A DNA stretch of 64,000 nucleotides from Sphingobacterium detergens (lineage in GTDB: Bacteria; Bacteroidota; Bacteroidia; Sphingobacteriales; Sphingobacteriaceae): NCBI RefSeq assembly GCF_003610355.1, contig NZ_RAPY01000004.1, positions 496,001-560,000 of the forward strand, in the 5' to 3' direction. Positions 45,413 through 53,683 of this stretch are shown one piece after another; positions within the stretch are counted from its first letter, which is position 1; every line of letters starts with the position of its first letter. Under the pieces are notes generated by a model. That model was not told where the DNA came from. It searched no databases and saw nothing but the letters and a program-made list of their open reading frames with translations. The position numbers and the translations under genes are program-made.

Positions 45413-47605
45413 TTAATTACCCAGTTCCAGTTGGTTCTTGATAAGGTCAAAATACAATCCTTGCCTTGCAGCTAATTGTTCATGTGTTCCAGTCTCAACA
45501 ATTTCGCCTTTTTCCAATACCACAATCTGGTCAGCGTGTTTGACAGTACTTAGTCTGTGAGCAATAACAACCACTGTTTTACCTTTAAAAAATTCTGACA
45601 AATTTTGTATAATAATCTTTTCGTTATTTGCATCTAATGCACTGGTAGCCTCATCAAAAAATAAATATTCTGGATCTTTGTAAACGGCCCTTGCGATCTG
45701 GATACGTTGTTTTTGACCAGTACTTATCCCTGCACCAGTATTACCAATTTTTGTCTGATATCCGCTAGGAAGTTCCTCTATGAACTCCCTAATGTTTGCA
45801 ACAGAAACGGCCTTTTTTAATTTAATTACATCTACATGCTCATCACTTAATGACACGTTTCTTGCAATTGAATCTGAGAAAATTGTGCCTTCCTGCATTA
45901 CCGAGCCAACTTTACTCCTCCAAAGTCCTGGGGAAATAGTATTAAATGATTTGCTTCCAATAAAAATATCACCTTTTATAGGTTCATAAAATTGCAAAAG
46001 CATTTTCATTAAGGTAGTCTTCCCGCTGCCAGATGAGCCTACGATAGCAGTAACTTTCCCTTCGGGTATTAAAAGATTTATATTTTTTAGCACAAACGGT
46101 GATTGAGGACCCTCATATTGAAATGAAATATTCTCCAATCGTATTGCACCAAGATTATTTTCTATCTCCTCATAAGGTGATCCAGAATCGGTTTTTTCTT
46201 CCTGCTTGTTATGTATTTCGCCAAGCCTTTCCAAACTGATTTTCGCGTCTTGTGCTGCTTGGACAAAACCCAGTAACTGATCAAGGGGTCCGTTCATTTG
46301 ACCAATTATGTAGCTTACAGAGAGCATCATACCCAAGGTCATTTGTCCTTCTATTACTGCGTTTGCACTGACAAATGAAATCAATATATTTTTTAGCTGG
46401 GTAAAAAATACAGAGCCTACTTGTTGATATTGGCCTAGAGCCAAACCTTTTACACTGATCTTATATAGCTTTGCCTGTGTTCTTTCCCATTCCCAACGCT
46501 TTGCTGTCTCGCAGTTATTAAGCTTAATTTCCTGCATTCCGGTAATCATTTCAAAAAGGATATTTTGATTATCACTTAAGCGTTGAAAACGTTTGTAGTC
46601 TAGTTCTTTCCTTCGTTTTAAAAATATCACAATCCAGCCAACTGAGGCGGTGCTAAAAAGTAGAAAAACTATTAAAATAGGAATATTGTAGATTGCAAGA
46701 ACTATGGAAAACACAATTAGGTTAACAAATGAAAATAAGGTTGAAAGCGTTGTGCCAGTTAAAAAATTTTGAATCCTTAAATGGTCTCCAATTCGTTGTT
46801 GTATATCTCCGATCATCTTAGAATCGAAGTATCTTATTGGCAAGCTTAACAATTTTACTAAGAAGTCTGAAATGATGCTAATATTAATTCTACTGTTCAT
46901 ATGCAATAGAATCCAGCTTCGGATCATCTCAATTACAGTCGTTCCAAGAAATAATAGCAGTTGACAGATTAAGATTAGGTAAACGTAGCTGATATCTTGA
47001 CGATTTACTCCGTAATCAACCAAGCTTTGAGTCAAAAATGGAAATATTAAAGAGAATAATGCAGCCAACAATACACTTATAAAAAGTTGGATTAGGTATC
47101 TGCGGTATGGTTTTAGATAATTGAAAAGAAAACCAAAGCCACTCTTGGCTTGATGTATCCCCTCTTCATTAAAAAAATTTTGAGTCGGCTCAACCAAAAG
47201 TATGATGCCGGTCGTATTAGAATTTAGCCAGCATTTAAGGAAGGTTTCTTCATCAATTCTTACCATCCCATGTGCAGGATCTGCAATAGTAATCTTTGAA
47301 TTTTTTTTTCCAAATCTTTGGGGGGGAAGAACTACGAAATGGCTTTGGTTCCAATGTATGATTGCAGGTAAAGGTGCGTCATTTTTCAAAGTCTCATAGC
47401 TGATCTTACTTGAAAGAGTCTTAAATCCTATTTTTTCAGCCGCTTCACTTATTCCTAGTAAACTTACACCATCACGAGTTAAATAGCTTTCATTCCGGAG
47501 ATATTCAAGGGAGTAATTTTTACCATAGTATTTAGCAATCATCCGGACGCAGGTAGGCCCGCAATCCATTGCATCCAATTGTTTGTAAACAGGAAATTTT
47601 TTCAA
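45413..47605 (-). CDS. C39 peptidase-containing ABC exporter (PCAT)
   Basis: The 730-aa protein has an N-terminal C39 peptidase with Cys15 (QLDAMDCGPTC), His89 (WNQSHFVVL) and Asp109 (IADPAHG). Six transmembrane helices follow (about 170-460), then an ABC ATPase with Walker A GSSGSGKTT, signature ISTGQKQRIQIARA and Walker B YLFFDEATSALD. C39 domains cut leaders after GG, which fits the two precursor genes at 52.0-52.6 kb. It removes the leader and exports the core peptide. The signature reads STGQ in place of SGGQ, a mild change. Confidence 0.92.
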   Translation of the reverse strand: MKKFPVYKQLDAMDCGPTCVRMIAKYYGKNYSLEYLRNESYLTRDGVSLLGISEAAEKIGFKTLSSKISYETLKNDAPLPAIIHWNQSHFVVLPPQRFGKKNSKITIADPAHGMVRIDEETFLKCWLNSNTTGIILLVEPTQNFFNEEGIHQAKSGFGFLFNYLKPYRRYLIQLFISVLLAALFSLIFPFLTQSLVDYGVNRQDISYVYLILICQLLLFLGTTVIEMIRSWILLHMNSRINISIISDFLVKLLSLPIRYFDSKMIGDIQQRIGDHLRIQNFLTGTTLSTLFSFVNLIVFSIVLAIYNIPILIVFLLFSTASVGWIVIFLKRRKELDYKRFQRLSDNQNILFEMITGMQEIKLNNCETAKRWEWERTQAKLYKISVKGLALGQYQQVGSVFFTQLKNILISFVSANAVIEGQMTLGMMLSVSYIIGQMNGPLDQLLGFVQAAQDAKISLERLGEIHNKQEEKTDSGSPYEEIENNLGAIRLENISFQYEGPQSPFVLKNINLLIPEGKVTAIVGSSGSGKTTLMKMLLQFYEPIKGDIFIGSKSFNTISPGLWRSKVGSVMQEGTIFSDSIARNVSLSDEHVDVIKLKKAVSVANIREFIEELPSGYQTKIGNTGAGISTGQKQRIQIARAVYKDPEYLFFDEATSALDANNEKIIIQNLSEFFKGKTVVVIAHRLSTVKHADQIVVLEKGEIVETGTHEQLAARQGLYFDLIKNQLELGN

Positions 47606-47622
47606 ATTTGGTGTTTTAAAGG

Positions 47623-48705
47623 CTATTTAATAACGACATCGGAAAGACCGTAATGTGCGATTGCATTCATTTTTAATGGGTTTGTACTCCAAGGTTCCCA
47701 AGTACATGTGTATGGATCATAACCACATTTTAGTGGCTTACTTAACTGATTTTCAGGATTGTCCAGAAATGCCCGACAATCAGTGCATACATGTCTGAAT
47801 TCACAGTCTTTACAAACCTCAATAACATCCTTATTATATCTCCAGGATCGCTTAAACTCATCATGGTTAATAGCTTCTATTAGCTTGGTGTCCGAAATGT
47901 TTCCAAAAGACTTCCGCATGGAAGGACAATTTTTAATATTACCATCCAAATCAATTCCTACTTTTTTATTCAAGCATGAATTAAACTTTAATGATTCAGT
48001 AAATGATTCAGTTGAGGAAACGAACACACCAGGATGGATTACACCACAGCATAATTCGCTGGAAATTTTCTCTGTCCTATATAATATTGGCACCATGTAC
48101 TCAGGTGATTGGTCATTAATTTCCTGAGCGCTGCTATGTATAGTAAGGCTTGTTATCCGTTTATGATTATCGCAAAAAGATTTCCATTCGAGAGTTGATA
48201 TGTTTTCGTTATGTGGGACTATCAAGCTTACTGAAATTACAGTTGATTCATCAAAGCTTATTAACAATGTATTCAACTTGTCGATTGATAGTGGTTGGTA
48301 ACTCCGCAATTCCACATATTTGCAATCCAATTCATCGAGTTGACTAGCGATTGCGAGAAAGTTATCGTAAACAGTCGGCCCAATATCAATCAGGGCATAT
48401 GTAAGGTCAGAAGGGGAATCCCATTGCAAGTTTAAAGGAGGAAAAAGATTATGAATGCTTGAAAAGAATATCAATTCTTCCTTTATCAATAGTGAAAAAT
48501 AATCGTCGATTGTATCATCATATTCGTTATCGAAGTGCTTTTTAACGTCTTCAATATTTGAACCTTGGAATTCAACCAGCAAGTCAAATAATGAATTAGG
48601 AATCAGGTGGAATTTACCTCTTTGAAGATCACAGATTGTACTCCTTTCGGCTCCTTTTACAAGTTGACAGTTAGCAAATAACCTAAATGGAAGTTCAGTT
48701 TTCAT
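47623..48705 (-). CDS. gwsS: Grasp-with-spasm SPASM-domain peptide maturase
   Basis: The 360-aa protein has an N-terminal segment (RLFANCQLVKGAERSTICDL, typical of this maturase), a barrel-like middle and a C-terminal SPASM region rich in cysteine: CCGVIHPGV, CLNKKVGIDLDGNIKNCPSM, CKDCEFRHVCTDC, CGYDPYTC. The SPASM domain binds auxiliary Fe-S clusters. The CxxxCxxC motif of radical SAM enzymes is not visible, so radical chemistry may be absent. It pairs with the ATP-grasp ligase in the grasp-with-spasm family. The gene starts 10 bases after the 60-aa ORF ends. Confidence 0.85.
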   Translation of the reverse strand: MKTELPFRLFANCQLVKGAERSTICDLQRGKFHLIPNSLFDLLVEFQGSNIEDVKKHFDNEYDDTIDDYFSLLIKEELIFFSSIHNLFPPLNLQWDSPSDLTYALIDIGPTVYDNFLAIASQLDELDCKYVELRSYQPLSIDKLNTLLISFDESTVISVSLIVPHNENISTLEWKSFCDNHKRITSLTIHSSAQEINDQSPEYMVPILYRTEKISSELCCGVIHPGVFVSSTESFTESLKFNSCLNKKVGIDLDGNIKNCPSMRKSFGNISDTKLIEAINHDEFKRSWRYNKDVIEVCKDCEFRHVCTDCRAFLDNPENQLSKPLKCGYDPYTCTWEPWSTNPLKMNAIAHYGLSDVVIK

Positions 48706-48714
48706 AAAAAATAA

Positions 48715-48897
48715 TCAGAATAACTTTGAAATAGGTTTAAAAGGAGGATAAACACTGCAGAGGTGGCTTTTGTATCTTTCGATATATACATATTTGTTTA
48801 CAAACACTGCGTGCTCTTTTTTTATTGGCGACAATTTCACAAATGATACCGGTAATTTGGGCATGATTTGGAGTGGAATCACTTCGGTAATTTTCAT
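48715..48897 (-). CDS. 60-aa protein coupled to the ATP-grasp gene
   Basis: The ATG at 48897-48895 overlaps the ATP-grasp stop codon as ATGA, the classic coupling arrangement, and the frame ends 10 bases before the SPASM start. The product is basic and rich in Pro, Lys and Tyr (IMPKLPVSFVKLSPIKKEH, VYPPFKPISKLF) with one Cys and no GG leader, signal peptide or membrane segment. Its position between the two maturases suggests a helper (for example a peptide-recognition protein) or a degenerate remnant. The function is unknown. Confidence 0.6.
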   Translation of the reverse strand: MKITEVIPLQIMPKLPVSFVKLSPIKKEHAVFVNKYVYIERYKSHLCSVYPPFKPISKLF

Positions 48898-49838
48898 AAA
48901 TATTCAGCAATTTTTTTTTCTATATAGAAATTACCGGCAGAAGATAGGAAACCATATTGTCCATACGGATTAACTTCCAAAAAGCAGTATTGTTGATCAG
49001 TTGTATAAATGAAATCTAATGAGCCATAATTCAAACCAACATTTTCCATCAACGTTGAAATTTTCATCTTTAGATCTTCTGGCAGATCAAATGGAACCTG
49101 TCGAATGGGATTATCATGATTGTCTTGTCTACCGTCAATCCGAGTTTGCTCATCAGATTGAGAGAAAATAGCAACCGCATGTATGTCCTTCTGGAAATAG
49201 AAAACGCGAATTTCAAATTCCTTTTCAACTAATTTTTGAATAAAAGAGGGAAGGAATTCTTCTGCCATACCGTTGATTATTTCATCGGTTACTTCAATAG
49301 TTTGTTGCCCACTTAAAATAATTTGTGAAGTATTAATACGAATACCGTTATCAATACTCTTATTTATAATTCTGCCCCATTTATTTTTGCAATGCTGTAA
49401 AGCTTTCTTCGTGATAACCACTTCTGAGGGAGGAATAATAAAGCCAACTTTTGAAGCTTCCTTTAATACTTTTAACTTGTTTATTTTGAATTCAGATGCA
49501 GGATTTAGTCCAAAAGTTTTATTCATCAAGTTTTCTGATCCTAAGAATGAAAAAATGGTTTTCGCCTCATTTTCGAGGAATCTGGAAATCTGTAGATTTA
49601 ATTCTTTATCTTCTATAGGAAGAGGCGGTACTGTTAGGTTACCACCGTTAAAATAAAATGAATTCGTTGATGAATACAAATCAGAGTCACTCTTTAAGTT
49701 AATTACATCAGACTTGAAATTCAATTTCAAAAAATCATTAATAAAGCTTAATCGTTCAAAATCCTTCTTGAAATTGATAAGCCATTGGATGACCAGTAAT
49801 GTCGTATCATCTGTTGGCCTTGTTAATAAGTAGACCAT
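48894..49838 (-). CDS. gwsG: Grasp-with-spasm ATP-grasp peptide ligase
   Basis: The 314-aa protein is an ATP-grasp enzyme of the graspetide type. It has FYFNGGNLTVPPLP near the N-terminus, the central core NKWGRIINKSIDNG, the metal/nucleotide part FEIRVFYFQKDIHAVAIFSQ and the C-terminal YGSLDFIY...CFLEVNPYGQYGF. Relatives activate Asp/Glu side chains and join them to Ser/Thr (esters) or Lys (amides), forming macrocycles in precursor peptides. Substrates are most likely the precursors at 52.0-52.6 kb. Confidence 0.9.
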   Translation of the reverse strand: MVYLLTRPTDDTTLLVIQWLINFKKDFERLSFINDFLKLNFKSDVINLKSDSDLYSSTNSFYFNGGNLTVPPLPIEDKELNLQISRFLENEAKTIFSFLGSENLMNKTFGLNPASEFKINKLKVLKEASKVGFIIPPSEVVITKKALQHCKNKWGRIINKSIDNGIRINTSQIILSGQQTIEVTDEIINGMAEEFLPSFIQKLVEKEFEIRVFYFQKDIHAVAIFSQSDEQTRIDGRQDNHDNPIRQVPFDLPEDLKMKISTLMENVGLNYGSLDFIYTTDQQYCFLEVNPYGQYGFLSSAGNFYIEKKIAEYL

Positions 49839-49875
49839 AGAAATTCGAAAGATTGTTTAGAAGAAAGTTGTCACT

Positions 49876-50937
49876 TTAATTGCAAATGTTTTCGAGTATC
49901 AAATCTGTACCCATCAAAAATGAATTTTCCGAATTTTTATCAGCAAAATTCATATACCTGGAGGCATTTGCACTAAAAATAAACTTAGTGTCAGGATTTC
50001 TAATTTGAAAAACTAATTTTTTTAAGTTATCATCTAAAGAATCTAAAAAAATTGACGCACGTAATTTATTTACTGTTTTAAGGTCCTCAGCACGCATTTT
50101 TTGTTTATAAATATTGCAGTTGTATTGGACGTAATATCCTGACGTTTGATAATCATTACCAGGTGATCCACCACTATATCCTTGGATTGATGCAAAATAT
50201 TTTGAACTAATTAATCCCGTGGTAAATGCATGCTTTAATACTGGAGTAAATAAGCCTTCACCATTCATCTGCGCTTGGTAATTATGGATAATTATTACAT
50301 CAAAGGGAAGGTCTGGATTTATAATGGTGTCATTGATGATTTTTACACCAATTAAATTCTCGGAAATAAATCCAACACTATCAAAGAGCTTTTTGAGTTT
50401 ATGAGAAATTGTATCATAGGTTAAATCCATAAAATCGCGTGCCTTTCTTTTATCCTTAGGCTCTGCATTTCGCCAAAGGGAATTGACATACTGATCCTGT
50501 TTTACAAGACTATCAATGTATCCTAATAATGAAGCGTTTTTATTTTTTAGATTTTCTTTTTGTGTTGATGCTTCGGCAAGTAACTGATTCCACCCCCTTA
50601 AAACTTCAAGCTTTGAAAATACAGCGCTCTTGGTAAAGAATTGGGGCCCAACCCCTTTGCCAGCCAGATCCTTGCACAGGTCAATTGCTAATTTAAGTTG
50701 GTTGGAATATATTGCAGATATGGCAGCGTTATTAAGGTCTATTGCAAATGGTTTGTGATTAATTTGAAATGCCAAATTATATAACTTACAAGCGGTCGTA
50801 AAGTTGCCTGAAACGATTTCAAGTTCAGCTCTATTTACCAATTCGAAATAGTTATCAGACGCTCTAGCATTAGACACGCAAAACAAGAATATTGTAATTG
50901 CGATAGCCTTTCGTTTATTCAAAATTTGCAGGAACAT
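49876..50937 (-). CDS. Exported protein, paralogue of its upstream neighbour
   Basis: ATG 50937 overlaps the end of the upstream gene by 23 bases and gives a signal peptide (MFLQILNKRKAIAITIFLFC, cleaved near ARA). The longer frame to 51018 lies within the upstream gene. The 353-aa mature protein shares motifs with the upstream gene product: NLAFQINHKPFAIDLNNA, LAGKGVG, IGVKIINDT. It is helical with TPR-like parts at the N-terminus and may act on the exported peptide in the periplasm. Function unknown. Confidence 0.7.
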   Translation of the reverse strand: MFLQILNKRKAIAITIFLFCVSNARASDNYFELVNRAELEIVSGNFTTACKLYNLAFQINHKPFAIDLNNAAISAIYSNQLKLAIDLCKDLAGKGVGPQFFTKSAVFSKLEVLRGWNQLLAEASTQKENLKNKNASLLGYIDSLVKQDQYVNSLWRNAEPKDKRKARDFMDLTYDTISHKLKKLFDSVGFISENLIGVKIINDTIINPDLPFDVIIIHNYQAQMNGEGLFTPVLKHAFTTGLISSKYFASIQGYSGGSPGNDYQTSGYYVQYNCNIYKQKMRAEDLKTVNKLRASIFLDSLDDNLKKLVFQIRNPDTKFIFSANASRYMNFADKNSENSFLMGTDLILENICN

Positions 50938-51979
50938 ATTCTTTGTGGTTTTGTATATATTCAAGTTGATCTTTTTCTGTATCGAGTAACCGATCCTGAA
51001 TGGTGAACAGGGCGTCAAATATAAAAGATGAACCCTTATTTAATAGTGTGTATTGAACTATTTTTGCATATTCTAAAAGTGATGATAAACCAATTTGCCG
51101 TCTATTTTCTTCAATTTGACTGATATCATCTTTATCGCTATAGTATATTTTACCACCTAGTCCTGTGAAAAATGAGGTACCATATGGGGTATAGTTTTGA
51201 TAGTGCTTGTAATCATGCATCCTTGCAAAGAAAAATGGCTTGATAAATCCGGAATCTATTGCATTTTTTAAAATTTCATCGAAGGTTCCCCCGCCTATGC
51301 CATTGGGTTTGGAATAGCCACGAAGTATTATTTTGCTGAAAACAGGCTCACTTAAAATATTTGTATCATTTACAATTCGCACCCCAATTCTCTCTTCCGA
51401 AGGATACCCAAATTGATTAATTATACTCAATAAGCTGTCAATTAGACTATTATTCTGCTCATCCAATCGCAACTCAAAATCGGTCTCTTTTGTACCAGTT
51501 TTTCCTTCCAACGATTTTACCCAAATTCGGTACAAATTTTCAGCTGAATAGGAAATTCTTTCGATTCTTGAAATGACTTCCTGGTTTGCAATCCTGATCT
51601 TCATTTTCTCTGAATCTGCTTTCGAAAGCCATTTTTTCCAATTCGAATTATTTCTATAAGAATTAATGTAGCGATTTTTTTCAAAAAAAGATCGTCCAAC
51701 GCCCTTACCGGCAAGTTTCCATAAGAACTGTTCTGCTGCAAAACGATCCTTGCTCTCTTTGGCTACTAAAAATGCATTATAGATATCAACTGCTAATGGT
51801 TTATGCAAGTTAAACGCAGCTTGGTAACTTACAATCGCACTATCGTAAGAACCATTAATAATGTAATTTTCTGCAATATTGACATTCTGTAAATACAAAA
51901 GAAATGGCCTTTCATTTTTTTGACAATATCCACTAGTACTTAACAAAATCAGAAACGTTTGTAAAAGGCACCTAAACAT
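50915..51979 (-). CDS. Exported protein in RiPP locus, first paralogue
   Basis: The 354-aa product has a signal peptide (MFRCLLQTFLILLSTSGYCQ). TPR-like helices follow, then LAGKGVGRSFFEKNR and ERIGVRIVNDTNILSEP, which recur in the next gene's product at the same places. The two arose by duplication. It is the first gene after the precursor genes and the hairpin at 51994-52021. The family is unknown but regularly accompanies such Bacteroidota peptide loci. Confidence 0.7.
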   Translation of the reverse strand: MFRCLLQTFLILLSTSGYCQKNERPFLLYLQNVNIAENYIINGSYDSAIVSYQAAFNLHKPLAVDIYNAFLVAKESKDRFAAEQFLWKLAGKGVGRSFFEKNRYINSYRNNSNWKKWLSKADSEKMKIRIANQEVISRIERISYSAENLYRIWVKSLEGKTGTKETDFELRLDEQNNSLIDSLLSIINQFGYPSEERIGVRIVNDTNILSEPVFSKIILRGYSKPNGIGGGTFDEILKNAIDSGFIKPFFFARMHDYKHYQNYTPYGTSFFTGLGGKIYYSDKDDISQIEENRRQIGLSSLLEYAKIVQYTLLNKGSSFIFDALFTIQDRLLDTEKDQLEYIQNHKEYVPANFE

Positions 51980-51993
51980 AGACTAAAATTTTA

Positions 51994-52021
51994 ATATGGT
52001 TAGGCTTTCGCCTAACCATAT
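51994..52021 (-). terminator. Perfect 12-bp hairpin between precursor and maturation genes
   Basis: ATATGGTTAGGC-TTTC-GCCTAACCATAT. On the minus strand it follows the precursor stop by 12 bases and is followed by TTAAAATTTT. It likely ends most transcripts after the precursors, with read-through into the maturation and export genes, so peptides are made in excess. Confidence 0.8.
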
Positions 52022-52033
52022 AACTTAACGAAA

Positions 52034-52267
52034 TCAATACCATTCACCGTAATAGTAACTCACATCGTAAAGGAAATAGTTTTTCCCGTCGTATTCATCG
52101 GAACCAACTTTTTTATAATAATCCCGTCTCCTTCCTCCTTCACCAATTTCCGAGCTTATTATACTGAGCGAGCCTGATGTTGCTTCACCTCCTCTAACAG
52201 AAAGCTGTGCTGAAACGTTAAGTGGCTCAAATTTATTTTGATCTAATTTTTCTAGTTTGTTTGCCAT
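52034..52267 (-). CDS. gwsA: RiPP precursor peptide, GG leader (grasp-with-spasm A-peptide)
   Basis: The 77-aa peptide has a leader LEKLDQNKFEPLNVSAQLSV followed by RGG (Gly26-Gly27), the LxxLxxxKFxxL...GG pattern of Bacteroidota precursors cut by C39 peptidases. The ~50-residue core has no Cys and is rich in Asp, Glu, Ser, Gly, Lys and Tyr, as expected for ATP-grasp crosslinks. The core end (VGSDEYDGKNYFLYD...GEW) matches the second precursor. Confidence 0.88.
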   Translation of the reverse strand: MANKLEKLDQNKFEPLNVSAQLSVRGGEATSGSLSIISSEIGEGGRRRDYYKKVGSDEYDGKNYFLYDVSYYYGEWY

Positions 52268-52324
52268 GATTTTGAATATGATTGTTAATAAAAACTAAGC
52301 TGGTTGAGCGAACTCAACGGCTAA

Positions 52325-52573
52325 TTAATAAAGCATCCAGTCCGTCCAATAGTCCTTGGTATCATAATAAAACTCATGACCTTCACCAATGTCGTCGCTA
52401 CCGTAACTACGGTAATTTATTCTTTGGTAGGCTCTGTCACCTTCCTGCTTGTATTCTGCACCCAGTGTCAATCTTCCGCCTCCTGTTTTACCACCACCAC
52501 GGACATGAAGTTTCTGTTCATTTGTCAGAGTGGCAAACTTTTCGGAATTCAAACTTTCTAGCTTCATATTCAT
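52325..52573 (-). CDS. gwsA: RiPP precursor peptide, GG leader (second copy)
   Basis: The 82-aa peptide (80 aa from Met3) has the leader KLESLNSEKFATLTNEQKLH and VRGG, so C39 cleavage falls after Gly27. The core of ~55 residues has no Cys and ends YGSDDIGEGHEFYYDTKDYW, sharing GSD[DE]..G...F.YD...Y with the other precursor. The gene is 57 bases upstream of that precursor and is the first of the locus; the promoter is expected in 52574-52830. Confidence 0.88.
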   Translation of the reverse strand: MNMKLESLNSEKFATLTNEQKLHVRGGGKTGGGRLTLGAEYKQEGDRAYQRINYRSYGSDDIGEGHEFYYDTKDYWTDWMLY

Positions 52574-53385
52574 TCAATTAATTAATTTCCTTGTCTTTGA
52601 CCATTATGGTCGCGCCATAGGGTAGTTAGTTCAGCGCACACCGAATTATGCAGGTTATAGGCGCATCTTCCTGTTCTGTACTCGCGAGATACAATTTCTT
52701 AGACTAGTTTGAGATAAAACAATATTCACATAGAAACTGAAAGACTATAGAATAAATTGTCTGTGAGTGAAAATTATTTAAAAGTCGTATAGTTTCTTTT
52801 TTAAAAATTAGCGAACTTATTCATCAGCAAGATTTATATCATTTTTACCTCAAACCTAAATGATTTCTTAACTATCAATATAGGTGTTTTTACCTGTTTG
52901 CAATAATTACCCATCGGTTTTATGAATTTCCCTGGATGACGTGACGCATATGTTATTCCAAATGCAGTCAAGCACAACAGTCCAAAATAAAATATACACG
53001 AAAGCAGTAATATTATACGCATAAAAAGAGATTTGTTAAGGTGGCGTAAACTTTGCATTCACAATTTATGATTATGAAATAAACTTTATTTGTTGAAAAT
53101 CAATACAAAACTTCAATGAGATTTAATTTTTTCATAAATTATATCAGCGTAAATTTGATATCATGCATATGATATTTCCATAAATAGTCATAAAAAGAAG
53201 TACTTAAATTCATTGAAAGAAAGTAAGCGATCATATTAACAGCATTGATATAGCCGAATATTTTAATGAAGGTAAATGGATGATTTATCGACCCCAAATA
53301 AAAATGGAGAAACAGCAAAAACGTGAGATAATTTTGGGGAAATTCAAAAATATCAGGTTTTTATCTTTAATTTCAAATATACCTT
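52574..53385. other. Divergent intergenic region of the RiPP locus
   Basis: 812 bases between the precursor genes (minus) and the leader-like peptide gene (plus). Apart from the weak 74-codon frame listed separately, no gene is recognised. It must hold the promoters and any LytTR response-regulator sites; no clear direct repeats were found by eye. Confidence 0.5.
52834..53058 (-). CDS. Possible small one-TM protein
   Basis: A 74-codon frame with one transmembrane helix (MRIILLLSCIFYFGLLCLTA) and a basic tail (HPGKFIKPMGNYCKQVKTPI). No family is recognised and coding is not certain; it is listed because the translation is coherent and it lies upstream of the precursor genes on the same strand. 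Confidence 0.3.
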   Translation of the reverse strand: MQSLRHLNKSLFMRIILLLSCIFYFGLLCLTAFGITYASRHPGKFIKPMGNYCKQVKTPILIVKKSFRFEVKMI

Positions 53386-53571
53386 ATGAAAAAGATCAAC
53401 AAAGCGCCTTCAAAATTGAAGCTGACAACTTTAAAAATTTTGGTTCTTACACCTAATCAGATGCATAATATTCTGGCTGGTGATGATACATCTATTTTTA
53501 CCAAACCAGGGTCATTTGAATGCATTCCACCTTTTAATGCCCCCCCTTACTTCAACACTACTAAAGAATAG
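53386..53571 (+). CDS. Small leader-like peptide, class I lanthipeptide type
   Basis: The 61-aa peptide begins KINKAPSKLKLTTLKILVLT and continues PNQMHNILAGDD. This resembles the 'KLxLxKxTIxxLxxxQMxxIxGG' leaders of Bacteroidota lanthipeptide-type precursors, except that the cleavage site is AGDD rather than GG. The ~27-residue tail has one Cys and several Pro (FECIPPFNAPPYF). No lanthionine synthase is in the window. A strong terminator follows, and the LytTR kinase/regulator genes come next on the same strand, so a signalling peptide is possible. Confidence 0.6.
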   Translation: MKKINKAPSKLKLTTLKILVLTPNQMHNILAGDDTSIFTKPGSFECIPPFNAPPYFNTTKE

Positions 53572-53628
53572 TTAAAAAAAATTAAAGTTTAAAAATTAAG
53601 ATATATCGCTTACCTTCGGCTCGTCCAT

Positions 53629-53659
53629 GTAATCACATCTTCCCAAAAGATGTGATTAC
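53629..53659 (+). terminator. Terminator after leader-like peptide gene
   Basis: GTAATCACATCTT and AAGATGTGATTAC form a perfect 13-bp stem with a 5-base loop, followed by TTATTTTT. It ends the peptide transcript 25 bases before the histidine kinase start; read-through could still supply the kinase. Confidence 0.75.
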
Positions 53660-53683
53660 TTATTTTTAAATAAACACAAGGAT

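Noticed and set aside
45403-45450. Longer start for the HlyD-type adaptor
   Set aside because: It would overlap the end of the ABC exporter; ATG 45402 gives the usual short cytoplasmic tail.
48770-48973. Plus-strand frame opposite the 60-aa gene
   Set aside because: It spans the end of the ATP-grasp gene on the other strand and has no domain; the minus-strand ORF has the coupling signal.
50938-51018. Longer start for the second exported paralogue
   Set aside because: The added residues come from the upstream gene's frame region and hide the clear signal peptide that begins at 50937.
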